A stretch of DNA of 64,000 nt from positions 930,001 through 994,000 of the forward strand of contig JAGTWJ010000002.1 of the NCBI GenBank assembly GCA_020064725.1, in the 5' to 3' direction. The notes under the pieces are model-generated. The model was not told where the DNA came from. It saw only the letters and a list, made by a program, of their open reading frames with translations, and searched no databases. Source of the stretch: Drechslerella dactyloides. Taxonomy: Eukaryota > Ascomycota > Orbiliomycetes > Orbiliales > Orbiliaceae. The translations under genes were made by a program, and so were the position numbers. Positions 25,870-38,613 of this stretch are shown here, piece after piece (position 1 is the stretch's first letter; each line of letters starts with the position of its first letter).

Positions 25870-28800
25870 CCCTCTAACTCTTGCTGGTAGAACTTTGGGG
25901 GTGCTAGCCCAATAAAGCACCATGACCACCCCGCATCGTCTCTAGTCCCGAGACCACATAGTCGCGTCTCCGAGGCTATGCATCAGGCACGGGGCCCAGG
26001 GCAGCGCTTCGGAACCCTGGTGTCGAGAACCTTGCATGATTAGCTCGAAAACAGCAGGTCAGGCCCGTTGATCTATGTGCTACCAAAATCTTATTTAAAC
26101 CTCGAGGGTGCATCTGCTGAGCTCTCCCACCCAATTCCGGAGGTGGCCTCAAAGCCTCATCCGGATTTCTTGACGCACCTCCTAATTAAGGCACGAATTC
26201 CCTGCTTTAGTCCCTATTCATTCCATAAACAGTCATTTTGGTTGTGAGCTTCGTGACACTATAGTACTAGTTGCATATTCAGGGTTAGAGCCTAGTCGCG
26301 CGGCAGGCCTCATACATTTGATTGTATAGATGGCGACCAAAGACGAGAGATTTATATATAATTATAGATTCAAAAACGACACTCCACGTTAACGTAGGCC
26401 TTTCGTGATATCGTGCACATGGGTTGCATATATATCTACTTAGAAGAACGGGTGTCTCCAATCTTAGCCGGGTATCATCTGTGGCATATGACTTGGCCGA
26501 GAGGCCGGCAGAATATTGCTCTTTTCACCAACCTTGCTTTGCAGACCACACATATCGTTGTCACTTAGGTCTTGAGCGCATAAAATAAAAATACCAAAGC
26601 CCTCTATTGAGCTGGAAAACACCTCAGTCCGAAGACCGCTTTTAGAAAAGCCTTACAAGATCTGATCCTGACGTGGCGGGCTCTCCATGGTGTGTATACT
26701 GCATATTTTGGGCCCCTCTTTTAACCTATTCTGTAAATGCAATCTGCAGTTATTCTGTCGTAGACATAAAAACAGATTTACAATCCTCCATTCAGTATAT
26801 ATTACAAAAGGTGTGACTTGGCACCAGTTTCAATTTCATAACAGAGATACACTGCTAGCATTGAGACGCGTCTCAGTTACTTCTTGATATAGATCATCTG
26901 TATGGATATTTGCTATAGCATACGCCAAGTATCATATATACTAGACCAAAATTTGAGGGACACCCATCGCTGAACTAAAGATGTTTACACGTATACCTAA
27001 GCTCAACTTCAACACGCAGGGGCGAGCCAATAGCTAGGCGACCTCCGAAATTGGCGCGACGTCGCAATCAGCAGACGAAAATTGTCCAGAGAATGGTTCA
27101 GAAAACGAGTCCGAATCGCCTAAGCGGTAGGTAAACGGATATTTGATCGAAGATGAAGATCACAGGAGGCAAAATTTCGTAAATCTTCGAAATCGCGTCG
27201 GTCGGAAACGCGTCAAGAGTTTGTTCCGCGAAATTGTATCAGTTGACAAGTGCCTACTTCTTATTTAGATGGTATTTGCGTTTGTCGAGCATGGCTTCAC
27301 TAGCTTCAACGCATGTGTCTAAAACACTTCTTTGGATAATGTTTCAAATCCTCTTGCGAGTCCGAGAAAGCTCAAGCTGCCTGGCTATGAAAAGTAAATG
27401 CAAATTCGACTGAAGGGCTGTCCCCAGATCCATATATACACCGGCACCTACGATTTACTTTAACTTGTCAAGGCTGATTTTATCTGTCGTCGAAGGGTCC
27501 CGAGGTGCCAGTCCTCGAGGCTCCCTTTGAAGACTTCGTTGGTCTTGCAAAATGGACCTGCTGGACTCTGTTATCATTACGGATTCGCGTATGTGTTCTG
27601 ATAAAGTCGCTTTCAGAGCTCATCCGCAGGTATAACAATATATAACGAGGCGAAGCTAAGACCGTCGATAAGGATCCGTGCATAGCCCATGGAGTTATAA
27701 TTCCGAGGCAACCTGCTGCAGCTGGGGAGCAAGCACTCGCGTTAGCAGCTTCGTTTTGCCGTTTTGGCGGGCTTGTCTGCCTATGCGTTCTCCGATACAG
27801 ATGCCGCGGTGGAGCAGTTACGACGGCGTGCAAAGTCGGTACATGCAGGAATCGATAGGAAATCGTATCGACCTTCAGCAGATACTGGTGTAGGGTCTCT
27901 GCAAGAGCATCGACTGCGCACGGCATAGAGGGAATAGAAAGGATTCGGGAGCATCGCGACGCGCTGGCGCTAGCGATGCGATGCTACAGCTCTGCGGATA
28001 TCATCGGTCCGGATAGCCACATCACTTCGAACCGGATACTCACCTTCTTCGGTCTCCTTCTACTTAATTCTAAATCCTACGAGTCTCTTGCATGTGGTAA
28101 TTTGTGATTTTAAGCGGTGTCGCGGCCCTGCACTGCGGGCTGGAAATATGAATTCATGATTCATGAAAGATCATGAGAGTTCGTGTTAAGGACGTCTAAG
28201 GCGACTCTGCACTGCCGTGCGGGCTGGCGACGTAAACGTATTGCATATCCCGAACGCCGACCGAAGGCGCGGGCGGACCCACATATCCAAACTGCAGTAC
28301 CGTGATGGGTTCTGGTGAGCGGAAGGCACCAACAATATACCTAGCTTGTAGTAAGCATCGCCCGAACATCATCCAAGTCCTTCAGTAAGTGTTCGCGCTA
28401 CATAACTTTGTGCTGTTCTGCGCCCGACTGTTGGGGCAAATTCTACGACTGAGCTGTATACACGCAGTAATCATCCGTTTCATGATATATCAATATCTCC
28501 TTTTGGGATTTCAAGGGTCCAGGCCGCTCTCTACTTGTCGGCACTGATCTGAGGGTCTCTATCCCAGGGAAGACTAATGCAAAACTAAGTACATACTAAA
28601 ATGCCATGCAGGTGCTTCGATCGCTTCGCCCCAATCCCGAGGTTGCTGCGTCGATTGCATTGGTCAACAGAGCGCGAGGTCCGACAGCGCAACCCTGCTG
28701 CATTGCATCGCATTGCCGGTCATGCGCATGCACGATCAATCAAACTCATTTTTGGGAATCGAATCTAGACGCTGATTCCTGGTTATTGAACGTTCGCCGA

Positions 28801-29770
28801 CTATTTTCCGAACTTTGGGGCGCAGTTACCTAATATACGGCTGTCTTGATGATGCGGTGCTTGCCGTCGAACAATTGGAAACACTGTCGCACCGAAGACA
28901 CTCGCTGCAGCTGGGGCCCCCCGGAAACCTACGATATGAAAAGGGACATAGCTAGTCCCGCCCGGATATAACCGCCTCGGTGTAGCTAGACTATGACATA
29001 CTAACATCAAGTCAGATCCTAGCAGGTGCCTAAAGCCCAGGTGCGCAGGGCGCTGGCTGATCGCACCGGTATCGTGATATCGTCTTATCGATGCATCGCG
29101 ATATGGCCAGGTGTGATGTATCTGCTGCAGTGGAAGCGACAAGGGAGATAGCGGAAATATTCGAAACGATTCCAATGCACGTGCATGTGCACAAAGTTCT
29201 GGTTCACGAACCCCATCTGTAAATAGGTAGATGTTTCGGAACCTCGCCATTTACAGGCCAGGATTGGCCGAGTCTAGTTAGCTTAGCTTTGAAGGGATGG
29301 TCGAACTGAAGTATTTGGAGGAGCCCTCCCTAATCAACCTAATCAACCTACTATAATCCTGACGTATTAGTCTTCACGGTACGCACTAGCTTATCTCAGC
29401 TAGCTACTTGGTTGCTTCTGTTGGATAGAAGCCGTGCGAGCAATAATGTAATGAGAGTTCGCACTCACCAGATCCTGCCGGCATGCCGCGAACTATAAAG
29501 TCCTTGCCTTCGCCCGCTCCTTATCCAGTGTCCTCGACCAAAACCCAACCACAACCTCCCTCCATCTAACGATAACGCTGAAACCTGCACCAAAACCGCC
29601 ATCCGAATAGGCACTCCGTTCGAGTAGTTCTCATTCCAAGCTGAACGGAACTTTGCACTGGTGTCTTTAACCTTGCAAGCTAGACTTCCGTCCTTGGCTG
29701 CTTGCCGGGGCATTTCAACCACAAACTCTTATATTTCGTTTTACGCCCTGGAGCTTCGAAGCGGGCTTAT

Positions 29771-29776
29771 TATAAA
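29771..29776 (+). promoter_or_regulatory. TATA box of the 107-residue orphan gene
   Basis: TATAAA lies 47 bp before the ATG at 29823, giving an expected leader of about 15-20 nt. This agrees with the intron evidence that the small gene is real. Confidence 0.55.
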
Positions 29777-29822
29777 GGTTACATTAATAAAAAAGCGAAC
29801 GCGAGTCCACCGAATATTCGAT

Positions 29823-30221
29823 ATGGCACTCGATAAGCCCGTTGAACCGGCTACCGTCACCAATGCTGCCCCTGACGCCGCTTTGGTGGCCCCAGATATA
29901 CAAGGATTTAGCCTGGTAAGCAACTGTCAAAGTGCACTGATGAATTGGGTCTTTGTATCGCCGGCTCGCTAACGTCAAAACCTACCTCAGACCCCAGCTG
30001 CCAGAACCCGCCACCCCGGGATCGTAGGAAGCTCGGATACCAAGATAACCGACTTCCCCACGACACTCGATAAAAACAGAAGCAGTAGCTCCGATGGCAC
30101 CCCCGCACTTGGTGATCTTGAGAACGATCCCCTCGCCAACTTCGAAGCTCCGACTCATGTGAAGAAGGATTTCGTAACAAAGCGCATCGCCCCGTGTGGT
30201 TGCATGGTTGCCGGACACTGA
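29823..30221 (+). CDS. Orphan small protein, 107 residues, Cys-containing tail
   Basis: Exons are 29823-29915 and 29991-30221. The 75 bp intron has a GTAAGC donor, a CTAAC branch site about 20 bp before the acceptor, and a CTCAG acceptor; it falls between codons. A TATA box lies 47 bp upstream of the ATG. The protein has no signal peptide and no helix. It is rich in Ala, Pro, Thr, Asp and Ser, so probably disordered. The last residues are striking: a dibasic KR, then the 11-residue tail IAPCGCMVAGH with the only cysteines. The layout resembles a precursor with a C-terminal peptide, but the lack of a secretion signal argues against ordinary Kex2 processing, and CMVA is not terminal, so it is not a prenylation box. 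The function is unknown. It lies 8.4 kb from the ATP-grasp/methyltransferase pair. Confidence 0.65.
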
Positions 30222-33200
30222 TTTTCAGTTCCTAGTTGAAGGGACCGGAATGAAGCCGAGGACGTAGTTCCGAAAATGTTGAAAAGAGTTAGCGGATTAG
30301 AATTGCAGTATTCAGCAAAAGAGGGGTTAGAATCATCAGATTGGTATCATAGTTGCGGCGTTTTGAGCTGTCCTCCTTTTCGCTTGTGTTTTCTGGCGTG
30401 CAAGCACTTTGCAAACCCCATCAAACTGTGATTTTTGCTTTTCTCGTTCTTTTTAGCTTTTGTGAGGAGTATAGATCGAAAGAACAGGCACAAGCTATGG
30501 AGGCCATCTCCTGTATTCGCAGATTGGTTTTTTTTTCTTTTGTGCTTCACTAGTCTAGTTCAATTATTTGTTCTTAACGTATTCCCTAGCCCCATCTTCA
30601 ACCGAATGTTGGCGCCGAGTGTTATATGGAGGTATAGAGTTATGTTTAAAGCTCCCAATTCTTCGGGTCGTAGTGAATATCAATGGATGTAAGCCTAGAG
30701 TGATTCGGAGGCGGCCGAATGCTTCCCCATTGTGGAGTCATGGATCTTGTTCCCAAACAGGGCACTTTGGAGGGCTTCTCCTTGTAGTCGCTAAGCTCAG
30801 CTCCCTGTTTTTGATTTGGTATCACAAGCCGATGTGATAGCAAGACAAGGATTTACTAGGTGAAGGATCTGAATACGGTACATACATCCACTCGGTATTG
30901 TCTATTAGGATCGTGCACATGCGCCGTTCTAACGAGTTCACTTTGAACATCATGAAGGATTCGATTGGACTTTCCTGGGTTTAGGATGAACTAACCATAA
31001 CCTGCAAAACTGGTTTACATCCACCGGCCCCCTACAGTGCACCGAGTGTTGAACTAGATAGCACGGCCGATGCCGCCGCGCGTACCACTATCCGGAGTGC
31101 AACAGCCAGAAAATATATTGCCGACTAGGCATGTAGAACGGCTAGCACGATGACAGCTCGCATAGTTGAGGTTCTTACCGAAGGGCCTGTGCGACTGTAC
31201 AGCTGTACTGCGTTGGCAGATACGTATTGTGCATATATCTGTAGCAGCCTGGCGCCATGGCGGGTGTAACATGAGGGTAGTTGCGTATGATCTCGGCAGG
31301 TATATTAGCCGATAAAGGAATATTTGAATACTTTCCGAAGACGAATCTGCTGGGCTAATAACCAGCCGTGGGATTTCTTTCCTCTTTTGTGTTTGTAGCG
31401 TAGCGGGGTTGGTTGCTGCTTAAGCCAGGTTGAGGATGAACCACGGCCTGGTCCCGAGCATCTGCCACATCCCAACGCTGTCAGACTGCATGACGAGTAA
31501 TTACAGGGCTTTGAAGATTGCGTAGGATAACAGAGAGAGCCTTCAGACGTTCGGATTCGCGAGGTCTTGAAAACAAATCTCAATTTTATTAATTCGCTAG
31601 ATATTTAGGATCCATCCTGCGCTAGCATCCGAAGCATCATAGTTTGCGCCCGTTGTTGACCAGCGGAAGGAACCGTGACCCAAGGCGGAACACGTATTCT
31701 GAGGGAAATTACATAGATATCCTGCGAATAGCCAGACTAAATCACCATTCCTCTATAACCAGTAACTACTTATCTATAATGTAGTGCATAGTATGGACGT
31801 GTATGGGAAGAGCTCACAGTACCGCCGTTGTTCAAGGCGTCGGCCCATCCGCGATATCCGCTGACCAGCAATTGTAATCCCAAGCAAGTGCAATGGTCTG
31901 GATTATTTCCTCTGGCGCTTTCCTAGCGCACTACACCGTACAATAGATAGATGCGTTAGATTTCCCCGCGCGACAGACTACTCAGTTTTATCGGCGAAAT
32001 GCGATTGCAACTGCCATCAAATTCCGTTTCTTCGCGTTTGACTGGCCAGCGAATGGTGCACGTTCCTGCATGATAGATTAACTTCGATTAAGCGAGTGTG
32101 ACACCTAACCATAGTCAAATCAGTAGGCAAATGTAGAGAGGTTTAGTTCCCGTGAGATAACCATGTTACATTCCAGAATGATATTGGGATTGATAGCTGC
32201 GAAGGACCAATAGCAGATATATCTACGCCAACGTGACTAGGTGTTCTAAAACAGCACCGACGTTACAGCACCAAATCCGGATATGCTTTGCAGGTTGTCA
32301 CTTAATCTTACATAGTCTTCGTCTTTTCGATTGGGATCATATTGCGGGATTTATGGAAACTACACTCGTGGAAACTGAGAAATGCGCCCGATTTAGTTAT
32401 TGATATTGGAATTTTGCAAGCTCTGGACCTTGATGAGGATTGATTGCTTGTTATCATGCCAATGCATTTTAACATCCGTAGCTAGTATATTGGTTATCCG
32501 CTGGACCGGGAGAACTAGGATTCCTTAACAACTCTCTTTTTCTTCGCGTAGATTTCCAGGACTTTTAGTTATCTGGATGCAAAACATTGAGCATGATTGC
32601 CATAACGTCTCTGTATCAGGAACAAGCCTCGTTTGATTCGCGACCCGGCCCTAAAATCGTGTTCAGATTCGCAACTAAAGCTCTCACGTTTCTAGTCTGA
32701 AATTCAATCTACACCATTTCTTACTGGTTCCAAATATCCAAAGCCTAGTAGGCAATCAAGTTATTTTTTGCTTGCACTTTGTAACGTAGGATGATATCTT
32801 CAAGCCTACGATATGAGGAGCTAGAAGACTTTGGACAGCCTTGCTCCCATTGCGGGACAGCTTAGCGGAGGCATCGCGCTATCACAGGAGGGGCTTATTG
32901 ACGAACACAGCTGCCTAGATACTCGATTCGAAATGTCACCTTTGTGTTGCATACAAGCAGTTGATGTCACAGCACCGGTTATAAGATCCTGCCTGAAACT
33001 AAAAGCTGTAAGCCCATGGCGGTAATAAATACATATATGTGAACAGCCAAGGCGTTCAGACGGCGATCTCTCATGGAGCATGCTGTAAGGTTTGTCGTTA
33101 ATTTTGAGCAAGGTCCTGTTATTTGCCAATCGTGAGGGCGCCCATACGTACAAAGTCACGATAGATGGATACACTGGCTTGAGCATGCCATATGCACAGT

Positions 33201-33335
33201 GCATTAGACATGCATGGGAAGAGGGTTCCATTGTGGATGCAATTATATCTGGCCAAGGAAGTCTGTTGCTTAGGTTCTGATGAATCCGACAATTTTCGAT
33301 CAGATGACCACCAATGTCGCGATCCCGGGTTCTCG

Positions 33336-33413
33336 TTCTTCCTTTCCCCCCTTCTTTCCTTCTTTTTCTTTCTTTCTTTCCTTCTTTTTCTTTCTTTCTT
33401 TCTTTCTTTTTTT
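33336..33413 (+). repeat. 78 bp pure pyrimidine tract (TTTC-rich)
   Basis: An uninterrupted run of C and T, largely CTTT/TTTC units, on the plus strand. Such tracts can form triplex DNA and vary in length by slippage. No gene lies beside it. Confidence 0.9.
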
Positions 33414-33842
33414 ATTCTTAAAAGAAAAAAAGTAATAATGATGATTTGGCAAGGAGAGAGAACGGTCGTAGGGGTGGTCTCATATGGGATTAGCATAGTT
33501 GCAGAATCTGAAGAATACATACGTGAAAAGGAAGCACAGGGTTCGGCGGTTGCATCACATGCTCGAGGAACGAAAGAAAGTCCGGCGATAGGGTAAGATA
33601 CAAGTACTTCGTGCGCTCACATCCTAATGCATAGCAAAGCAAAGGCTAAGCCGATCTGTGAATTTAGGATCCAAGCTACAATTCGGCTTGGATCCCTAGG
33701 GTTGCATGCAAGGCTAGTGTCGGGACTAGCTACAGGGTGTTGGGACTGCGTTGCAGGGCTCCACAGGTGCAGACATAAGGACACCTGCAAGAGAAATCAT
33801 GAAAGGAAATGATTTACGGAAAAAGGAAGAAGAGGAGAGGAA

Positions 33843-33865
33843 ATATATATATATATATATATATA
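33843..33865. repeat. AT dinucleotide microsatellite
   Basis: About eleven AT units in gene-poor DNA. Confidence 0.9.
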
Positions 33866-34520
33866 ATCTGGCCTGTGTGACGTGAAAAGGGCTTGCTCCG
33901 TCGCTACGAAAGCGGCAAGATAAATTTTCAGCCTCATATTCGCATCTTTCAATGAGATGCCGGTTTTTTATTCGACGATTTCGAGATTGTCTGTGGGGCA
34001 CGGAGTATATTATGGTACATGTCCTATCGCTGTTTCAAGGAGGGCCTTGTCATATCCACATACTAGCCGTTCAGGCCCGCCTGTATATCGCTTGGGTGTC
34101 TAGCAAATGCGAATCCTCAGCTCTTATGATCGCTAAATTGCACAATGGCATGCCTGTATGCCTCTGAGCAGAAAGTGTGAAAAATGCAAGTTATGTCCTT
34201 TTTTACGGGCTAGGTGGATTGAAACGACAAATGGAGCAATTGGTATTCTTAAATCACAAAATATTAAATCATATATTAAATTAGATAGTAAGGGTAATCG
34301 GCAATGGTTTGTCGATTCCCGGAAAGTAAGCATGTCGGCCAGCGACAAATCAAGTTTGCACGGCAGCGCGTATCGGCGTTCCCGAGCTCCACGGGAAAGG
34401 TTTATCGACAGCAGGCATCTGAGAGTTGGGCAAAACAGATAAAGGGGATGTCCCGTTTAACCAGATTGCCGCCACACCCGATGCTCAGCGTATGTCGACT
34501 TATCCATTATGAATTGGTGT

Positions 34521-35255
34521 TTAGGGAATTGTAGCCAGTGTATCATCGATCGGCGAGTGCGGACCATGCCGAGGCTGCGATGCAGACTCATGCCAAATAG
34601 GCGTGTCTCCAGCACTGCGAATCCTAGACAGTGCTGGCTTGCTTCTCCTATGGCGCCGAGACTGAGGTGAATTTTCCGCAGTGAAATGTTGATATGGAGC
34701 GGATTCGCAGGGGTACTCAGAGTGAAGATACCAGGTGTTCGGTTCTTCGACGGGGGAAGCCGGAGAAGAGAAGCGCTCCATCGGTGTCGCATCAACGCCG
34801 CGCGAACAGTCTGGGGAGGTTTCTTGAAGGAGATGCTGAAATAATCCACGTCGGTAGATGATACGGGACGCATGGAACTGGGCTCTTTCGAAGAAAGATT
34901 CATCGTTGACGGGGCCCATGTCGAGAAGCAGGGCGTGAACGCGCCGCTGCCGTTCGAGCTCCATTGCAGTGAAGTATTCTCTTCCAGCATCTGGCCTTGG
35001 GGTTAGACAGGGGCACTCGGCATCCCATGATATCGATGCTGCGACATCTGGTTGTGAGCTTGTGTCGTGGGATCGACGTCTTGATGGACGCGGGTTCTGC
35101 GTGATACGCTAAAGGTATTAGAATATGTGCAAGAGCATATAGCTTACGAACACTCTATTGAAAGAAGAACGTGCGAATAAGAGATCTTAGGACAGCCACA
35201 AAGCTGAGGGGATTGCTAAGAGCATTCTTACAGAAGGGTCGAAGGCACACATCAT
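34521..35255 (-). CDS. Orphan protein, 203 residues, one intron
   Basis: Exons are 35255-35232 and 35108-34521. The 123 bp intron has a GTAAGA donor, a CTAAT branch-like site and a CTTTAG acceptor, and it lies between codons. The first exon encodes only MMCAFDPS. The second gives an uninterrupted 195-residue frame. The protein is hydrophilic, with an Arg/Ser-rich N-terminus and C-terminus and a central helix-forming stretch near 57-90 (ELERQRRVHALLLDM and onward). No domain, signal peptide or helix anchor is recognised. A second frame on the same strand is also open here (34990-34457) but begins mid-exon and has a less protein-like composition. The gene is 3.4 kb from the ATP-grasp/methyltransferase pair. 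The function is unknown. Confidence 0.55.
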
Positions 35256-38200
35256 AACACCAATGTGCAACTAGTGACTGGAAGGTGCAGCCTTCGGGGA
35301 AGAGCGACTGATGCAACAGCTACCAAACTCAGATATGAGGGGCGTGCCAAATATGGTCGATTAACTCAACCAATATATCCACGGTATGTTAATACCACTG
35401 CACTTGCGATCAAATGCGCCGATATTCGAAGAAGCCCCCGCTCAGATTGATCAATAGGGTTGATATCAGGTCCACAGTATGATTTTCGAAACCAGTCCGT
35501 TCTATAATGGCAAATAGACCATTCCTAGATAGGGAAAGTATGGAAGTAGTTGATGACGGGTTTGCAGCGTGGTAGCCCCTTGGTATGCGGTTCGCCGGCT
35601 TTCATGCAGTAATGTAAGTTACGAGAGGACAGGATATCTATAAAGAATAGCTTAGGTATAAGCAAAGCTACTGTTGGGTATGTCGAACTGGTGAGATTCA
35701 AATTTTGGCAAGTTGTAGTCAAAGAGCCGTCGGGCCTTTTTAAGTCATATAATGTTTTCTGCTTCGACGTTAATCCTGGATGTTGTTGCAAGGTCTGGGT
35801 CTAGCTATACAGCTGTGTAAATACGGACGACCAGGATTGTAAGGAGCGGGATGACCAAGCACTTTAAATGCTTTAGTATAAGGCTGGAGATCGTTGAACA
35901 CCAAAGCTGTCCCAGGGCATATTAGGCAAGTGGGACTAGAAAATCCACATGTTTGGCCGCACGATTTCCTTGCAGGCTTGGCCGTCACATATCATGCATG
36001 AATGTGGATATGTTCGAATCGAATCGAACGTTGAGTCCTTGTTAGCAAGGATGTACCTTCCGAGGGGCCAGATCTATGGAGCGTGCCATTCTAGTTGTTA
36101 TTCATTTAGCGGCTATTATTTTGCAAACAAGATGGCTTTCATCTATCGTCGATTACTAGGAGATTGGAAGAGAGGCTTCAACGAGAAAATTTCAGGAAAA
36201 CCTACAGAAACATTTGATCGTTGGCTTACTCGTTGGCTTACAGAATAAGAAAGAGCGTAGTCGTGTTCGAATAGCTCTCCACGAACATAGGAGCTCACAA
36301 GTCAATTACGAGAAGATACGGCAAAGCTATCGTTGATCTGTTCTGGTTCAATCCTACTCCGATCAATGTCCATCTGAGGGTCGATCCAAGACTAACGCAG
36401 CAGTGCCAATTAATCGTCAGCAGACTGCAAGAAAGTCACCGAAGTTAAACAGAGCGATGGCGCCCTGACACTTCAACATCATAATTCACCTTAAGATCTG
36501 CGGGTCCGGCTACCGGCTCGTGTTTCTTATGTGGGGCGAATGTCTTCAATTTGCAATTATTACGCGGGTTGCAGCATATCGAGATCGCAGACTTGATATT
36601 CATTGGAAAAGATGTTGGTTTTCAGCAATTTAGGACACCACAGTAGTGCAAATCGAGAATCTGAAACAAAGTAGCTGTTCCTGAGACTGCGAGTCGTCGG
36701 CTGGGATTGTCGAATGAGGCAGTGCAGGAGCATGGTTGGTACGGTAAGCATCCTTGGTCTTCATCGATCCCCAACGTTTTCGAGTGAAACATAACGGAGT
36801 GGAAAGATGCATCTCCCGCATCATACACGTAGACAGTTCAGCGGGAAAAGTTCTTCGAATATGGGCTCTTGTGAAGGAATCAAATGCGGAGGCCGGCCTG
36901 TTTCATTACTCAACTAGGGTGGCCGAACCCCAGGAGTTCGCCAGTTTGCGCTATGCGCAACGACAAATTGAGTATGGTGCTATAAATCCGCCTCTACTGA
37001 GCGGGGACCTTGCAGACCTGTTAAAGTGAAACAAGATGAACTCTCGTCATGAACTCAAGCATTCGCGATAGGTCGGAGCATTCATTCCCGGATCGGACGT
37101 GCCGCTTAGTTGATGTGAAAGATTTAGCGAGATCTCGACCATTCCAGCCGCGGCGCCGTATAGGTACTAGGCCGTATCGGTGGAGCACCTGTCGATTGGA
37201 GTCACCGCTGTTTGACATGCAGGCCTGAAACCCGCCCAATCTTGCAACCATTCAGCTGCCCAACCTGCAAGGGAAATACAGCCGCTCTCAGGTAAAATGA
37301 GCATGGTTGAAGGAAAATCGAGAATTAGGATCGTGTGCAGACAGAACTTGTCGTGATGATGCAACGCAGCTGCGCAGTCATGTCACGCCACCATCTTTAA
37401 TCTTCAGTTGACGCAAAAACCGTCGCCAATATATGTCTCACTTGCAGTCCACAGGCCAGTCATATTCGATTGTTGGATTCTACGATGCGGGATCTACGAA
37501 CTACTTACATTTCGCTCCATCAAATTTGAGTCAGCCCCAGCGTTGAAATTTGGATGTCAGCGAGAGAGCGAGTTGACGAAACAAATGCTGTTAACATTAC
37601 AACTCGCCGAACAACACGCGCGTATGCAATCTATAACGTTAATATAATGCGGCTTACCTCTGAGCTTCGGCAGGGAACACCGCCATGTTATCCCGACTAA
37701 CGCAATTTTTTTAGTTGGAGTCGACAGTAGGCGAAAGAAACAACCCTGAATATATATAACAGGGAGGCGAACTGGCGGCAAGAAGTTCTACCTGTGCATA
37801 CAAATGAGATGAAAGTGACTGGCCGTACCAGTTCCTCGCCTCGAGGTCAACCTTGCCGCGGTCGCAGACTTCCTGGGTATGTTACCTTTACCGTTTTGTC
37901 TTCTTGACATTGGCACGCTCCAGGGGTGAGGCCTTTCTAAAAAAATGCGTGCGGGGGAAGAGTGGTCGATATTTGAAGGTACATTATCTATAGCTAGCAG
38001 CGAGTACTATTCCACTTCTCCATGTAGGGTCCTGCAGCCGAACACGTTCGAACCGCGTCATGCTGCAGCCTCGATTCTTTCTCAAGTTAGATTATGTCCT
38101 GGGTGCCACGGATAGTATGCTGGAAGTGCCTCACATCATTGTGCATGGATTATCTCCGTAATAGAATGCGGAACAGCAAAGGTTCTACAACGTAAGCAGC

Positions 38201-38613
38201 AACCATAGCTGGCACATATACATACATGTACCTGTCTTATCGGCAGTTAGCAAATAAATTCCAGTGGTGACTACTACCATTTCGAGATCTCGAGCAACGT
38301 GGTATACCGGTACAGCTTTGTTCGTCCAATACTACGTTCTACACAATAAAATACTATCTTTGGCAATATGAAGGTTTTATTGATACTTACAGAGTGAGCA
38401 AAATTAAACTATGTATCTTATCTCGTAAGCCAAATTACTACGGTGAAGTAATTAAGTATGTACTAAAATATCGTCTTTAGTCCTAAAATTTGTATGCATC
38501 CGTTGAAAAGAGTTCCAAGTCTAACATTCCAAAGAGTGCTCGACCCGGACAAATCTATCTAAGTTTAAATAAGCATTTCTCCAACAAATGCAGGGAGACT
38601 TAATCACATCCTC
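35256..38613. other. Intergenic stretch with possible gene remnants
   Basis: It has no complete gene. The most protein-like piece is 36785-37029 (plus): an AG at its start, then about 80 open codons ending in TGA, with no convincing first exon. A minus frame, 37251-37021, is also ATG-initiated (76 codons). They could be exons of small genes or remnants of decayed ones. I see no repeats. Confidence 0.4.

Larger units (their letters stand above)
20882..29822. other. Gene-poor stretch
   Basis: Nearly 9 kb without a gene I can support, apart from the weak candidate at 22647. The frames on both strands are at lengths expected by chance. The DNA is moderately AT-rich with many TATATA clusters. I recognise no transposon open frame, terminal repeat or tRNA. 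Confidence 0.5.
30222..34520. other. Gene-poor stretch with simple repeats
   Basis: It has no supported gene. Open frames such as 33231-32821 (minus, 136 codons) are at chance length and look like nothing I know. Two microsatellites lie at 33336-33413 and 33843-33865. Confidence 0.5.

Noticed and set aside
27480..29250. Minus-strand frames of 148 and 149 codons
   Set aside because: Length is within chance for 64 kb read in six frames, composition is not protein-like, and no introns or domains support them.
30180..30230. CaaX prenylation box (CMVA) making the 107-residue protein a lipopeptide pheromone
   Set aside because: Two residues follow the motif before the stop, and no acceptable intron removes them.
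32821..33280. Open frames on both strands near 33 kb
   Set aside because: No valid ATG on the plus strand, chance length on the minus strand, no recognisable family.
35525..35990. Minus-strand cysteine-rich frames that could be a secreted protein
   Set aside because: The longest frame lacks an ATG (starts with GTG), an in-frame stop lies just upstream, and no acceptable first exon was found.
36420..36480. Resemblance to a 5S rRNA internal segment (GAAGTTAA-x-CAGAG)
   Set aside because: Only about 15 bases match; the flanks do not follow the 5S pattern and no complete gene can be outlined.
20220..38600. RIP-mutated transposon remains
   Set aside because: The stretch is AT-leaning, but I recognise no transposase, reverse transcriptase, long repeat or terminal repeat; a computed RIP index would be needed.
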